64,000 nucleotides of DNA, taken from Aureliella helgolandensis (GTDB taxonomy: Bacteria > Planctomycetota > Planctomycetia > Pirellulales > Pirellulaceae). A model generated the notes under the pieces. That model was not told where the DNA came from and searched no databases. It saw nothing but the letters and a program-made list of their open reading frames with translations. Below are positions 16,041 through 25,533 of this stretch, piece after piece (positions within the stretch are counted from its first letter, which is position 1; the number at the start of each line of letters is the position of its first letter). The position numbers and the translations under genes were made by a program. The DNA is taken from the NCBI RefSeq assembly GCF_007752135.1, contig NZ_CP036298.1:6750501-6814500 (forward strand). Reading direction: 5' to 3'.

Positions 16041-19000
16041 ATGTCCCGCCCAATCTCCTGCCGCCCCCTACCATCTCCCGTCTCTCAGCTTGTTTCGGTA
16101 GCATTCTGCTGCCTAACCATCTTCGTGGGCTCGAGCCTCAGGGCCCGAGCCCAGGAGCCAGCACCTCCCCTGGAGCAGGCGGGGAATGAAAAAGTCGCCG
16201 AGATCATGAGGACGTTTCCGCCTCGAGGCGTGCAGTCCGATGGTTCGCAGCCCACGCCCCCGCTGGAAGCACTCAAGTCGTTTGCCATGCGGGACGGCTT
16301 GAGTATCGATCTTGTCGCCAGCGAGCCGGAATTGTCTCAGCCGCTGTTCTTGAGTTGGGATTCCCGAGGACGCATGTGGGTAGCGCAATATCGACAATAC
16401 CAGTATCCAGCGGGCCTTAAGGTCGTGCGATTTGATCACCATCTGCGAGCGGTGTTCGACAAAGTTCCAGAAGCTCCTCCCAACCATGTTCCTGGTGAAG
16501 ACCGAATCACGGTGTTCGAGGACACCAACGGAGATGGGAAGTACGATACTCATCGCGATGTGATTACGGGACTCAATATCGCCACGTCGGTAGCGCCTGG
16601 ACGGGGTGGCATCTGGGTCTTAAATCCTCCCTACTTACTGTTCTATCCCGATGCGGATGGAGACGATGTTCCCGATCGCGATCCGGAGGTTCACCTAGCG
16701 GGATTCGGATTGCAAGATACCCACTCCGTAGCGAACAGCCTCATGTGGGGCCCGGACGGATGGCTCTATGGCGCCAACGGCAGCACCTCCGGTGGAACCG
16801 TAAGTTCCGAGGTAACGCCAGGAATCTCATTCCAAGGGCAATGCATCTGGCGCTATCACCCCAGCACCAAAGTTTTTGAGATCTATGCAGAGGGTGGTGG
16901 CAATACATTTAGTTTAGAGATTGATGCGGCCGGAAGGGTGTTCTCCGGAACCAACGGCGGCAACACGCGGGGCTGGTACTACCCTCAGGGAAGTTACTCC
17001 CACAAAAACTGGGGCAAGCACGGTCCGTTGACCAATCCCTACGCATTCGGTTTCTTCAATCCCATGAAATTCGAAGGAGATGGACGTCGATTCCCCCAAG
17101 CCTTTTTGATTTACGAGGGAGGCCTCCTTCCACCGGAATACAACGGATCGATCATTGCTCCCAACGCTATGCTCAACCTAGTTTGGCACAGCAGCCTGCG
17201 GCCAGACGGATCGTCCTACCAAACCAACGACGAAACCAATCTACTGGAAAGCAGCGATCGCTGGTTCCGTCCCGTGTACAGCGGCGTAGGCCCCGACGGC
17301 GCCGTTTATATTGCCGACTGGTATGACACACGCCTGAGCCACGTTAGCCCAACCGATGATTGGCACAAGGAAAGTGGTCGAGTCTATCGTGTTCATCCGA
17401 CCGACTCGAGTCCTAGTTACGACCTGGGCGACCTCCATCTACTTTCTGCGCAGAAGCTCAGCCAGCTCTTCTCTCATCCCAACAAATGGGTGCGTCAGCG
17501 TGCGGTGCTAGAGCTGAGCTGGCGTTACGAGGAGGCTGCGAACCTGAGTGAGAAACAAGTCACCGAGAGAGTGGAATTGCAGCGTGAACTCCTGCAACGC
17601 ATCAAATCAGATTCACCGGGAGCTCTAGAATCGCTGTGGGTTCTCAATGCCATGGGAGAACTCACCCCGCAGCGAGCGGCAAACTTTCTCCAGCATTCCA
17701 ATGCCAATTTGCGGCGATGGGTCGTTCGCTTGTTGGGAGATCGTCATGCAGGAATCCCTGAGTTGATCGAACTGGCTGCCCAAGAGTCTGACGTTCAAGT
17801 CCGTAGCCAACTCGCCGCTACAGCCAAGCGTGTGGAGGCGAACTTGGGTTTATCCATCGTACGAAACCTGCTGAAATACACCGAAGATCAATCCGATCCC
17901 CACCAGCCGCTGATGCTGTGGTGGGCCATTGAAGCGCATGCGGCCCAGACGCAGGCAATCCAGCAATTCGCCTCCGATCCCGCCCTGTGGGAGTTGCCGT
18001 TGATGCAATCAACCGTCGCGGAACGCCTGATGCAGCGCTACGCAGCCTCCGGAACTCCTGCCGATTTGGAGCAATGCGTTCAACTACTGAAACTTGCACC
18101 CAACGGTGCATCGCGGGAATTGCTTGTGGAAGGGCTGAACCAAGCTTTCCAGGGCCGCACCTTACCTCCCTTACCTGATGAGATTGACCGGGCACTTGAG
18201 GCATACCATGCGGCTCGCGGCGAAGCTGGCATTGTGCTGGCAGTGAAGCAGGGCAATCAATCGCAATACGACGACGCGGTCGCCAAACTGGTAGATCGCC
18301 AAGTTGATTTAGGGTTGCGGATTGAAATCGCGTCTGCCTTTGGCATTTCCCCCTATCCCAAAGCAATGAATGTCTTGCTAAGCCTGGCGACAGGCGGTGC
18401 TGCCGATACGCCCGCGCTGCAACGAGTGGCCATTCAATCGTTGAGTCTCTATGACGATCCGAAGATTCCACAAGCGATTGCCCGGGCCTTTGATTCTCAG
18501 ATTTCCGGCGAGCATAATTTGCGAGCCAGCGGTTGCCGCACGTTAGCCACGCGAGCGAGTTGGGCGTTAGTGTTGTTGAATGAGATCAACCATTGGCGAC
18601 TGAAGAAACAGGACATCCCAGCGGATGTGGTGCAACGACTGCGCACTTTCTCGGACCCCAAGGTGGTCGAGGCCGTAGAACAGGCCTTTGGAAAGCCAGC
18701 CGAGATATCGTCTCCCGCGCAAGTGGCTGAAATCCAACGTTTGACTTCCTTGCTAAAACAAAGCAAGGGAAATCCAGACGCAGGCGCCGCCGTCTTTACC
18801 ACTCGCTGTGCAACGTGCCATCAGCTGTTTGGCAAGGGAGTGGCGATTGGTCCGCCGCTGGACAATTACGACCGAGGCAATCTTCAATTTTGGCTTCCAG
18901 CGATCATCGCTCCGAGTATCGAGATTCGCGAGGGGTACGTCTCGTACAAGATTCTGACCGATGACGGACGACTTTTGACCGGCATGATTGCCGCCCAGGA

Positions 19001-19184
19001 TCTCAACTCAGTTACACTAGCGACCGCCGACAATCAGCGGATCATTATCGAGCGCAAGAATATCGAAGAGCTGCAAGCTATCGAGACCTCACTCATGCCC
19101 GCGGATGTCTTGAAAGAGCTGAATGACACACAGATCATTGACCTATTCGCCTATTTAACTCGTGGCGCGCGAATCGCGCCCTAA
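16041..19184 (+). CDS. PVC-type heme-binding protein with dehydrogenase-like propeller and HEAT-like repeats
   Basis: The 1047-residue secreted protein has a signal peptide (cleavage near ARAQEP), an N-terminal beta-propeller of the membrane-bound dehydrogenase type (~60-450; LSWDSRGRMWVAQYRQY, DTNGDGKYD, VYIADWYDTR), an alpha-helical HEAT-like middle (~470-870), and a C-terminal c-type heme domain with CATCH at 923-927, then GPPL and a conserved ILTDDGRLLTGMI segment. This architecture is typical of Planctomycetes and Verrucomicrobia and is presumed to oxidise sugars or polyols in the periplasm; the substrate is unknown. ATG at 16041 gives a proper signal peptide and is preferred to an upstream TTG. 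It is 22 bp ahead of the SMP-30 gene. Confidence 0.92.
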   Translation: MSRPISCRPLPSPVSQLVSVAFCCLTIFVGSSLRARAQEPAPPLEQAGNEKVAEIMRTFPPRGVQSDGSQPTPPLEALKSFAMRDGLSIDLVASEPELSQPLFLSWDSRGRMWVAQYRQYQYPAGLKVVRFDHHLRAVFDKVPEAPPNHVPGEDRITVFEDTNGDGKYDTHRDVITGLNIATSVAPGRGGIWVLNPPYLLFYPDADGDDVPDRDPEVHLAGFGLQDTHSVANSLMWGPDGWLYGANGSTSGGTVSSEVTPGISFQGQCIWRYHPSTKVFEIYAEGGGNTFSLEIDAAGRVFSGTNGGNTRGWYYPQGSYSHKNWGKHGPLTNPYAFGFFNPMKFEGDGRRFPQAFLIYEGGLLPPEYNGSIIAPNAMLNLVWHSSLRPDGSSYQTNDETNLLESSDRWFRPVYSGVGPDGAVYIADWYDTRLSHVSPTDDWHKESGRVYRVHPTDSSPSYDLGDLHLLSAQKLSQLFSHPNKWVRQRAVLELSWRYEEAANLSEKQVTERVELQRELLQRIKSDSPGALESLWVLNAMGELTPQRAANFLQHSNANLRRWVVRLLGDRHAGIPELIELAAQESDVQVRSQLAATAKRVEANLGLSIVRNLLKYTEDQSDPHQPLMLWWAIEAHAAQTQAIQQFASDPALWELPLMQSTVAERLMQRYAASGTPADLEQCVQLLKLAPNGASRELLVEGLNQAFQGRTLPPLPDEIDRALEAYHAARGEAGIVLAVKQGNQSQYDDAVAKLVDRQVDLGLRIEIASAFGISPYPKAMNVLLSLATGGAADTPALQRVAIQSLSLYDDPKIPQAIARAFDSQISGEHNLRASGCRTLATRASWALVLLNEINHWRLKKQDIPADVVQRLRTFSDPKVVEAVEQAFGKPAEISSPAQVAEIQRLTSLLKQSKGNPDAGAAVFTTRCATCHQLFGKGVAIGPPLDNYDRGNLQFWLPAIIAPSIEIREGYVSYKILTDDGRLLTGMIAAQDLNSVTLATADNQRIIIERKNIEELQAIETSLMPADVLKELNDTQIIDLFAYLTRGARIAP

Positions 19185-19206
19185 CTTCAACCTGAAGAAG
19201 CATCCC

Positions 19207-20232
19207 ATGAAAGCCTACCATCCTTGGCGTCTGCCTAACCTCATCCTGGTCCTCTCCTCACTTCTCTTTGTACAGGACTCCGTCGTGGCGCAACAGTACT
19301 TGGGGACGGTCGAACGACTATCACCGGAACTCGATTCCTTGCTGGAGCAAGACGCCAAGATGGAGATTCTTGGCAGCGGATTTACCTGGACCGAGGGCCC
19401 GGTATGGATGGGCGGAGCCGAGGGACACCTACTCTTCTCGGACATCCCCAGGAACAGCATCTTTCAATGGTCGCAAGATTCGGGCATCCGCCTATTCATG
19501 TCTCCATCGGGTTATACCGGGGTCACCTATTACGGGCTGGAACCCGGAAGCAATGGCCTGCTCAAGGACTTGCAGGGACGGCTGGTAATGTGCGAGCATG
19601 GCGATCGACGCATCAGTGTTTTGACAGAGCAGGGGGGGAAGCGGACGCTCACCGATAACTATCAGGGCAAACGCTTCAACAGCCCGAATGATGCGATCCT
19701 CAAACGCAACGGCGACCTTTACTTTACCGATCCTCCGTACGGCCTACCGGAAAGGTTTACCGACCCACATCGCGAGATCGATTTCTGTGGTGTGTACCGA
19801 CTCAGTCCGGATGGTACCGTCACGCTGCTCACCAAGGAGATAGAGCGTCCCAATGGACTCGCCTTCTCTCCCGACGAAAGCACGCTGTATGTGGCGCAGT
19901 CGCATCCCGAACATGCAACTTGGACCTCCTTTCCAGTGCAAGCCGATGGGACGCTCGGCAAGGGCCATGAGTTTTACGACGCAACCCACCGCGTTGGAGC
20001 GGAGCTTGGTTTACCTGACGGCATGACGGTCGATGGAGCCGGTAACCTGTGGGCTAGTGGACCTGGCGGAATTTACATCTTCTCGTCCGAAGCGAAACTG
20101 CTCGGGCGCCTACTCACCGGATTGGCCACTAGCAATTGCACGTTCGGCCCTGAGGGCTGGCTGTACGTTACGGCCGACAGCCATGTTGTCCGCATTAAAA
20201 CCAAGGCGGTAATGCTACCGGCCACTCCCTAG
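19207..20232 (+). CDS. Secreted SMP-30/gluconolactonase-like beta-propeller
   Basis: The 341-residue protein has a signal peptide (cleaved near VVAQQ) and the SMP-30/gluconolactonase signatures: FTWTEGPVWMG with the metal-binding Glu, FNSPNDAILKRNGDLYFTDPPYG with the Asn, RPNGLAFSPDESTLYVAQS and LPDGMTVDGAGNLWASGPGG with the Asp. The family hydrolyses sugar lactones using a divalent metal. GAAGAAG precedes the ATG at 19207 by 7 nt. Lying 22 bp after the heme-dehydrogenase gene, it could hydrolyse the lactone product of that oxidation; this pairing is inferred from context. Confidence 0.9.
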   Translation: MKAYHPWRLPNLILVLSSLLFVQDSVVAQQYLGTVERLSPELDSLLEQDAKMEILGSGFTWTEGPVWMGGAEGHLLFSDIPRNSIFQWSQDSGIRLFMSPSGYTGVTYYGLEPGSNGLLKDLQGRLVMCEHGDRRISVLTEQGGKRTLTDNYQGKRFNSPNDAILKRNGDLYFTDPPYGLPERFTDPHREIDFCGVYRLSPDGTVTLLTKEIERPNGLAFSPDESTLYVAQSHPEHATWTSFPVQADGTLGKGHEFYDATHRVGAELGLPDGMTVDGAGNLWASGPGGIYIFSSEAKLLGRLLTGLATSNCTFGPEGWLYVTADSHVVRIKTKAVMLPATP

Positions 20233-20638
20233 CAATCCTTCGCCGCAAACAAGTAGGGCATCCTGCAACGGACCTATTACTTCGCGCCCCTATCGCTACC
20301 GTGCGGTGTGTAATCATGCACTTTTGACACGAAGAGGTAGGTAGCAGCGAGCGTGGCGGAAAGAGGTCCTGCCCTCAAATCGGGAACGGCCTGCCGGCCG
20401 TCTAGGGAGGGAGAATATACTAACATCTCGCTTTCGGGGATTCAGCATCGCAGACAAGCCATCGAATTGCGGAATGGGTTAGCGGATAGGTCCCACGCGG
20501 AACGACTTCGTGGAATTGCCGCCCTCAATTCCACCGCGGTGGCACGCATGAAGACAGTCGCCACAGAGGGAGTCGACTAGGTAGCCGGAACTACCATTTG
20601 CAGCAATCTAAAAAACTCTACCGAAAAGGCCCTATCCG
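20233..20638. other. Intergenic region without recognised features
   Basis: A 75-codon open frame (20353-20580) lacks a ribosome binding site and any recognisable motif. I see no terminator or repeat. Confidence 0.5.
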
Positions 20639-22087
20639 ATGACGCTTGCAATCCGGTCAGCGATGCTTCTACTCCTCCTATGTTCGGTTTGCCGATTGCA
20701 CGCTGCATCACCGGAGCATCCCAACGTGTTGTTCATTGCGGTCGACGACTTGCGTCCGCAACTGGCATGCTATGGCAAGCCGGAGATGCACTCTCCCAAC
20801 ATCGACCGCCTGGCAGCAAGTGGTGTCCTGTTTGAACGCGCGTATTGCATGGTACCGACCTGCGGCGCCTCACGAGCTGCATTGATGACGAGCCAGCGTC
20901 CCAATCGCACTCAGTTCGTCAACCATCTAACGTGGGCAGAACGCGAAGTCCCCGATGCGTTGCCACTCCATACTCACTTCAAGCAAAATGGCTACGAAAC
21001 CATTAGCCTTGGAAAAATATTCCATCATCCAACCGACCATGCCGATGGCTGGTCCGAGCCCGCATGGCGTTCTCCCAAGCGGGGTTACCAGGATCGCGCC
21101 AGCGAACGCCAAGCGGTGCAGCAGAACAAACAGCAATGGCCTGGAAAGTCCAATCATCGAGGGCCAGCGTTCGAGGCCTTTGACGGTCCCGAAGAGAACT
21201 ACCCCGATGCGGACTGCGCCAGCCGGGCTATTGAGTACTTGGAGAAGTATGCCGAACACCCTGAGCAACCGTTTTTCCTAGCGGTCGGTTTCCTTAAGCC
21301 GCACCTACCCTTCAATGCGCCCCAGAAGTATTGGGACCTCTACGATCACGACTCAATTGACCTTCCCCCGAACTACTTCCCGCCCCAAGGGGCACCACAG
21401 GGAGCGGTCCACAACTCGGGTGAACTACGCGCCTACGCCGGGATCCAGCCCCGCGGGCCGGTCGAGCGTGAAACCGCGCGCAACCTGATCCATGGGTACT
21501 ACGCTTGCGTTAGTTTTGCCGATGCTCAAATTGGTCGAGTGGTCGATTCTCTGGCGCGTCTCAAACTCGCTGACCATACCATCGTCGTGTTGTGGGGCGA
21601 CCACGGTTGGCAGCTTGGCGAGCACGGGATGTGGAACAAGCACTCCTGTTTTGAAACGTCGATGCAGGCTCCATTACTGATCAGCGCACCTGGCGATACT
21701 CTTGTGCAGCCCCAAACGCGAGTCCAGTCGATGGCGGAATTCATTGACGTCTACCCAACCCTGTGCGATTTGGCGGCGATCCCGCATCCACCTGGCCTTG
21801 AGGGCACCAGCCTTTTGCCTGTAATGCGTGATCCAAGCTTACCGGGTAAACAATTTGCCGTCGGTCGATTCGGGGCAGGGGATACAATCCGTTCGGACAA
21901 GTGGCGGTACAGCGAATACACCTCCCCTCGCGGGGACTCAACCGGCGTCATGCTCTACGATCAAGTGGCCGATGCAGAGGAAAATAGCAACGTGGCAGCT
22001 GTGCAAATGGATGAAGTCCACCAACTGTCTCAGCAACTCCGTCAGCGCATGGGAAAATCTCCCAAGAGAAGCGATCCCCCCCAATAG
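20639..22087 (+). CDS. Secreted sulfatase (iduronate-2-sulfatase-like)
   Basis: The 482-residue formylglycine sulfatase has a signal peptide (1-22), the metal-binding IAVDDLR near residue 35, and the active-site motif CGASR at 75-79, whose Cys75 would be converted to formylglycine. The C-x-A-S-R variant is accepted in the iduronate-2-sulfatase-like group. A later conserved WGDHGWQLGEHGMWNKHS provides further metal and sulfate ligands. It would remove sulfate from algal or host polysaccharides outside the cytoplasm. A maturation enzyme is not encoded nearby. The ATG at 20639 has AAGG at a slightly long distance. Confidence 0.93.
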   Translation: MTLAIRSAMLLLLLCSVCRLHAASPEHPNVLFIAVDDLRPQLACYGKPEMHSPNIDRLAASGVLFERAYCMVPTCGASRAALMTSQRPNRTQFVNHLTWAEREVPDALPLHTHFKQNGYETISLGKIFHHPTDHADGWSEPAWRSPKRGYQDRASERQAVQQNKQQWPGKSNHRGPAFEAFDGPEENYPDADCASRAIEYLEKYAEHPEQPFFLAVGFLKPHLPFNAPQKYWDLYDHDSIDLPPNYFPPQGAPQGAVHNSGELRAYAGIQPRGPVERETARNLIHGYYACVSFADAQIGRVVDSLARLKLADHTIVVLWGDHGWQLGEHGMWNKHSCFETSMQAPLLISAPGDTLVQPQTRVQSMAEFIDVYPTLCDLAAIPHPPGLEGTSLLPVMRDPSLPGKQFAVGRFGAGDTIRSDKWRYSEYTSPRGDSTGVMLYDQVADAEENSNVAAVQMDEVHQLSQQLRQRMGKSPKRSDPPQ

Positions 22088-22108
22088 TCGCATCCCGGAA
22101 TCGCTCGG

Positions 22109-22145
22109 CAGCAGCCAGCACTTGGGGCTTGTGCTCCGGCTGCTG
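22109..22145 (+). terminator. Possible hairpin terminator after the sulfatase gene
   Basis: CAGCAGCC pairs with GGCTGCTG, with GCAC/GTGC extending the stem. It lies 22 bp after the stop codon. There is no T-run, so intrinsic termination is uncertain. Confidence 0.4.
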
Positions 22146-22496
22146 AAATAGCCCTCCCGGCGTGATCAAGGAAAGGCAGACGCCCCTACAGGGTAGTTAG
22201 TGGCACCTCCCACCCGCGTTAACACCCAAACATCCGCCAATCAACGAGCCGTCGCGCGGCGGTCGCGATCGTGACGAGTCGCCTAGCGTTCTGGAGTCCT
22301 GGCTCGAGAAATTGATTGCTACAACTGCGAATTCTGGCAAGAAATCGCCCTAAAAGTACAGTCCAGCAATCGCGACTTGCCTCCGCGTGGGGTTTTGCCG
22401 TATAAAGTAGAGATATCCGTGACGCGCGCTAGCTGCTTAATACGCCTCAGTGCGAATTGAAATGCTTTAACCAATACACTTGAGAGGGCTCTTTCG
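22146..22496. other. Upstream region of the Fe-S carrier gene
   Basis: I see no gene, repeat or riboswitch. A GTATAAAGT stretch near 22399 could hold a -10 box. Confidence 0.4.
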
Positions 22497-22829
22497 ATGG
22501 CCGTTTTACTTTCCGAGAATGCTGCTAACCAAGTCAAAAAGTTCCGCGAAGAAAACCAATTTGGCGATGAGATGTTCCTGCGAATTGGCGTAGCCGGTGG
22601 CGGTTGCAGTGGTTTCAACTACACACTGTCCTTCGATGACAAGTTCGATGAAGCAGCCGACAGCCGCTACGAACACCATGGCGTTGCTGTCGTTGTCGAC
22701 AAGAAGAGCTCCCTATACCTCGACGGAACCACGGTCGACTGGTACCACAGCCTCGAGAAGCAAGGCTTTACCTTCGACAATCCCAACGCAGTCAAGTCTT
22801 GCGGTTGTGGCAGCTCCTTCTCGGCCTAG
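22497..22829 (+). CDS. A-type iron-sulfur carrier (IscA/ErpA/HesB family)
   Basis: The 110-residue protein has the three conserved cysteines: GGGCSGFNY near residues 35-43 and the C-terminal SCGCGSSF. It carries and delivers Fe-S clusters to apo-enzymes in the cytoplasm. GAGAGGG lies about 8 nt before the ATG, and a strong terminator follows at 22875-22905, so it is probably a single-gene transcript. No other isc or suf genes are nearby. Which of IscA, ErpA or SufA it best matches cannot be settled by eye. Confidence 0.92.
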   Translation: MAVLLSENAANQVKKFREENQFGDEMFLRIGVAGGGCSGFNYTLSFDDKFDEAADSRYEHHGVAVVVDKKSSLYLDGTTVDWYHSLEKQGFTFDNPNAVKSCGCGSSFSA

Positions 22830-22874
22830 TTTCTGCATTATTGCGGGAGCGACTAAACTCTAAGAATCATTATC

Positions 22875-22905
22875 AACGGCAGCGGCCTTCCGCTGCCGTT
22901 TTTTT
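22875..22905 (+). terminator. Intrinsic terminator after the Fe-S carrier gene
   Basis: A perfect 11-bp stem AACGGCAGCGG / CCGCTGCCGTT with a CCTT loop is followed by further T residues, 46 bp after the stop codon. Confidence 0.93.
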
Positions 22906-22970
22906 GTAGAATCCAGCAATCCATCGGACAATTCGACTCGCCATCGGCGAACGATCCTAGGGGAGACACC

Positions 22971-24221
22971 TTGAGCGACAAAATTACCATCATTGGAATT
23001 GGCGACGACGGCGTCGATGGCTTGACGCGTCAGGCGCACGATACGATCTCTCAGGCCCAGTTGCTGCTCGGCCCATCCAATTTGCTGGCCAAATTCGAGC
23101 ACACCGGACAATCCCAGTTGCCTCTGTCTGCGGACCTGGAAGAGATGGCCGCCACAATCTCTGCCGCGACTGAAACCCCGATTGTCATCCTGACCAGTGG
23201 CGATCCGTTGTTTTATGGAACGGCTCGCTTTCTGTGTGAGAAGCTTGGCAAAGACCGCTTTGAGGTATTGCCGCACGTCAGCAGTATGCAATTGGCGTTC
23301 GCGAGAGTGAAAGAGAGCTGGGACGAAGCTTACCTCACTAACCTGGCGACCCAATCGCTCCCCCGTGTTGTCCAACGCATTCGCTCGGCGGAAAAAGTCG
23401 GCTTGTTTACGACCGAACAAACACCTCCAGCGAAACTTGCACAGTCCTTGCTGGATCAGGGGATCGATTACTTCACGGCCTATATCTGCGAGAACCTAGG
23501 GTCTCCCGACGAACGCGTGACGCGAGGCTTGTTGCCCGAAATCGCACAACAGAGCTTTGGCGGCCTAAATGTGATGGTGTTGGTGCGACACCCGGATGTA
23601 CCCGATCGCCCCTCTGGTTTGAAAGGCAAGCGATTGTTTGGCAACCATGACGAATGCTTCCTGCAAAGCCGGCCCAAACGTGGCTTGCTCACGCGGAGCG
23701 AAGTCCGTGTGATTGCACTTTCGGAACTCAACCTATGCTCCCAGAGTGTCGTTTGGGACATTGGTGCCGGGAGCGGATCGGTGGCGATTGAAGCCGCCCA
23801 ACTGGCTCCCGAGGGCAGCGTCTATGCCATCGAAATGGATCCGGAAGATTACAACTTACTGATTGAAAACTCAAAGACCTTTGGCACCGACAACTTGACT
23901 CCAATCCTAGGGGAAGCCCCGGATGCCTGGCGAGATTTACCGTCTCCGGACGCCGTGTTTGTCGGTGGCACGGGGCGGGCCGTCGTGGGCCTTATCGAAG
24001 CGGTCTGGCCACGCCTCCGCAGTGGTGGACGTCTAGTGATCAACGTTGCCAGTCTCGATAATTTGACTGCCATTGAAGCCGCCCTGAAGGCATTGAACGG
24101 CGAACCGCAAATCATGATGGTCAACATCTCGCGGAGCCAACAACAAATGGACCATATCCGCCTGGAGTCGTCGAATCCATCCTTTTTGGTAACTGCAGTT
24201 AAGGCGAATACCGACCATTAG
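22971..24221 (+). CDS. cobL: Precorrin-6Y C5,15-methyltransferase (decarboxylating), CbiE-CbiT fusion
   Basis: The 416-residue protein fuses an N-terminal CbiE-type tetrapyrrole methylase (~1-205; IIGIGDDGVDGL, TSGDPLFYG at 75-83) to a C-terminal CbiT-type methyltransferase (~225-405; SAM-binding DIGAGSGSVAIEA near 263-275 and YAIEMD). This is the CobL arrangement, which methylates C5 and C15 and decarboxylates the corrin precursor in cobalamin synthesis. Translation starts at TTG with AGGGGAG upstream. No other cobalamin genes are in the window and I see no B12 riboswitch before it. Confidence 0.92.
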   Translation: MSDKITIIGIGDDGVDGLTRQAHDTISQAQLLLGPSNLLAKFEHTGQSQLPLSADLEEMAATISAATETPIVILTSGDPLFYGTARFLCEKLGKDRFEVLPHVSSMQLAFARVKESWDEAYLTNLATQSLPRVVQRIRSAEKVGLFTTEQTPPAKLAQSLLDQGIDYFTAYICENLGSPDERVTRGLLPEIAQQSFGGLNVMVLVRHPDVPDRPSGLKGKRLFGNHDECFLQSRPKRGLLTRSEVRVIALSELNLCSQSVVWDIGAGSGSVAIEAAQLAPEGSVYAIEMDPEDYNLLIENSKTFGTDNLTPILGEAPDAWRDLPSPDAVFVGGTGRAVVGLIEAVWPRLRSGGRLVINVASLDNLTAIEAALKALNGEPQIMMVNISRSQQQMDHIRLESSNPSFLVTAVKANTDH

Positions 24222-24257
24222 CGAACAATGCCAGTTAGGTTGTGCTAGTAGCGGGTC

Positions 24258-24285
24258 GAAATAGTGACCTGCCGCGTGAGCAAGG
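24258..24285 (-). repeat. CCTTGCTCACGCAGCGGGTTACGAT-family repeat, inverted
   Basis: On the minus strand it reads CCTTGCTCACGCGGCAGGTC followed by ACTATTTC, a diverged copy facing the tandem array. Confidence 0.65.
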
Positions 24286-24391
24286 ATGGGTGGTTGCTCC
24301 TACAACATGGTTCCAAGTACGACCTTCCCAGTAAAACCAACAGCGTTCTTCCATCAACAATCCGTCAAATATCAAGCTATGAGAAAGCCTC

Positions 24392-24745
24392 GCAGCTAGC
24401 AGCGGGTTGAGTTAAGCGTGTTCAGCTCTAACGTCAAAGTAGCGTCCCCAATCATCCTGCTGCGAAAGTCAACCTTCCTTGCTCACGCAGCGGGTTACGA
24501 TGAAGATACGCTGCTGGCAGCGGGTTGAGTTAAGAGTGTTCAGCTTTAACGCCGAGGTAGCATCCCCAACTATCCTGCAGCGAAAGTCAACCTCCCTTGC
24601 TCACGCAGCGGGTTACGATGAAGATACGCAGCTAGCAGCGGGTCGAGTTGAGAGCGTTTAGCTTTGACGCCGAGGTAGCATCCCCAACTATCCTGCAGCG
24701 GTAGTCAACCTTCCTTGCTCACGCAGCGGGTTACGATGAAGACAC
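24392..24745 (+). repeat. 118-bp tandem repeat, three units
   Basis: Units begin at 24392, 24510 and 24628 with GCWGCTRGCAGCGGGTYGAG, and a fourth starts at 24746 but breaks off. The period is exactly 118 bp each time. Each unit contains one CCTTGCTCACGCAGCGGGTT core with ACGATGAAG. Units differ by scattered substitutions only. Confidence 0.92.
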
Positions 24746-24787
24746 GCTGCTAGCCCACTTCATAGAACTAACGACCGGAAGCAATCC

Positions 24788-25525
24788 ATGAACGAGAATG
24801 ATGAGTTGCAACTCGATGTTATTGCTGTCGGAGCTCATCCGGATGATATCGAGATCGCGTGCGGCGGCACACTGGCAAAACTTGCGACCCAAGGCTATCG
24901 GGTGGGCATCATCGATTTGACCAACGGAGAACCGACACCTCGCTGCGATGATCCGGCCATCCGCCTGGCCGAGGCCGATGCGGCGGCGAAGACGTTGGGA
25001 ATTGCAATGCGCAAGGTGTTGACCTTGCCCAATCGCCGCTTATTCGACAGCTTCGAGGCGCGCGTTGCGTTGGCCACGGAGTTTCGGAGGTACCGCCCGC
25101 AGATTGTCATCGGCTTCGGCAACAAGACCCCCATGGCCTCCCCAGATCATTACCAGGCGATGCTCATCACCGATGCGGCGATCTTCTACTCGCGGCTGAC
25201 TAAATGGGACGAACATTTCGCAGGCTTGCCCGTTCATATCATTCCTGTCCACCTAAATTTCCACTTAGGGCTGGAGCCCACTCAGGTAGCTGAGCACGGT
25301 AGTCATATTACGGTCGACATTTCCGAACAATTGGAAACTAAGATTGCGTCGGTGCTGTGTTACCAGACGCAGTTCCCGCCGGAAAAACATCGCACGCTCG
25401 ACCGAGTCCGCCACATCGCGGGTCATGCTGGGGCCGCGGCTGGCTTTGAAGCCGGGGAAGTCTTCGCAACAACTCGCGCACTGGGTTGCCAAGATTTGGT
25501 CAAAACCGTGCTACCTACTGCATAG
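24788..25525 (+). CDS. PIG-L family deacetylase (BshB1-like)
   Basis: The 245-residue protein has the zinc-binding AHPDDIE motif near residue 16-22, followed by GGTLAK, and the distal SPDHYQA motif near residue 119. The family removes acetyl groups from N-acetylglucosamine-type substrates; the closest look is to the GlcNAc-malate deacetylase of bacillithiol synthesis (BshB1), but no bshA or bshC is present, so the substrate is open. GGAAG lies 7 nt before the ATG. The sensor-kinase gene starts 8 bp after its stop, so the two are probably co-transcribed. Confidence 0.85.
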   Translation: MNENDELQLDVIAVGAHPDDIEIACGGTLAKLATQGYRVGIIDLTNGEPTPRCDDPAIRLAEADAAAKTLGIAMRKVLTLPNRRLFDSFEARVALATEFRRYRPQIVIGFGNKTPMASPDHYQAMLITDAAIFYSRLTKWDEHFAGLPVHIIPVHLNFHLGLEPTQVAEHGSHITVDISEQLETKIASVLCYQTQFPPEKHRTLDRVRHIAGHAGAAAGFEAGEVFATTRALGCQDLVKTVLPTA

Positions 25526-25533
25526 GATTCACC

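Larger units (their letters stand above)
24222..24787. other. Repeat-rich intergenic region
   Basis: It holds an inverted CCTTGCTCACG-family copy (24258-24285) and a three-unit 118-bp tandem array (24392-24745) ending just before the PIG-L gene. No gene is apparent. Confidence 0.75.

Noticed and set aside
22088-22496. Cobalamin riboswitch before the CbiE-CbiT or Fe-S carrier gene
   Set aside because: No B12-box-like sequence could be found in either upstream region.
24392-24745. 118-bp tandem array considered as a CRISPR
   Set aside because: The units are continuous near-identical repeats without unique spacers, and no cas genes are nearby.
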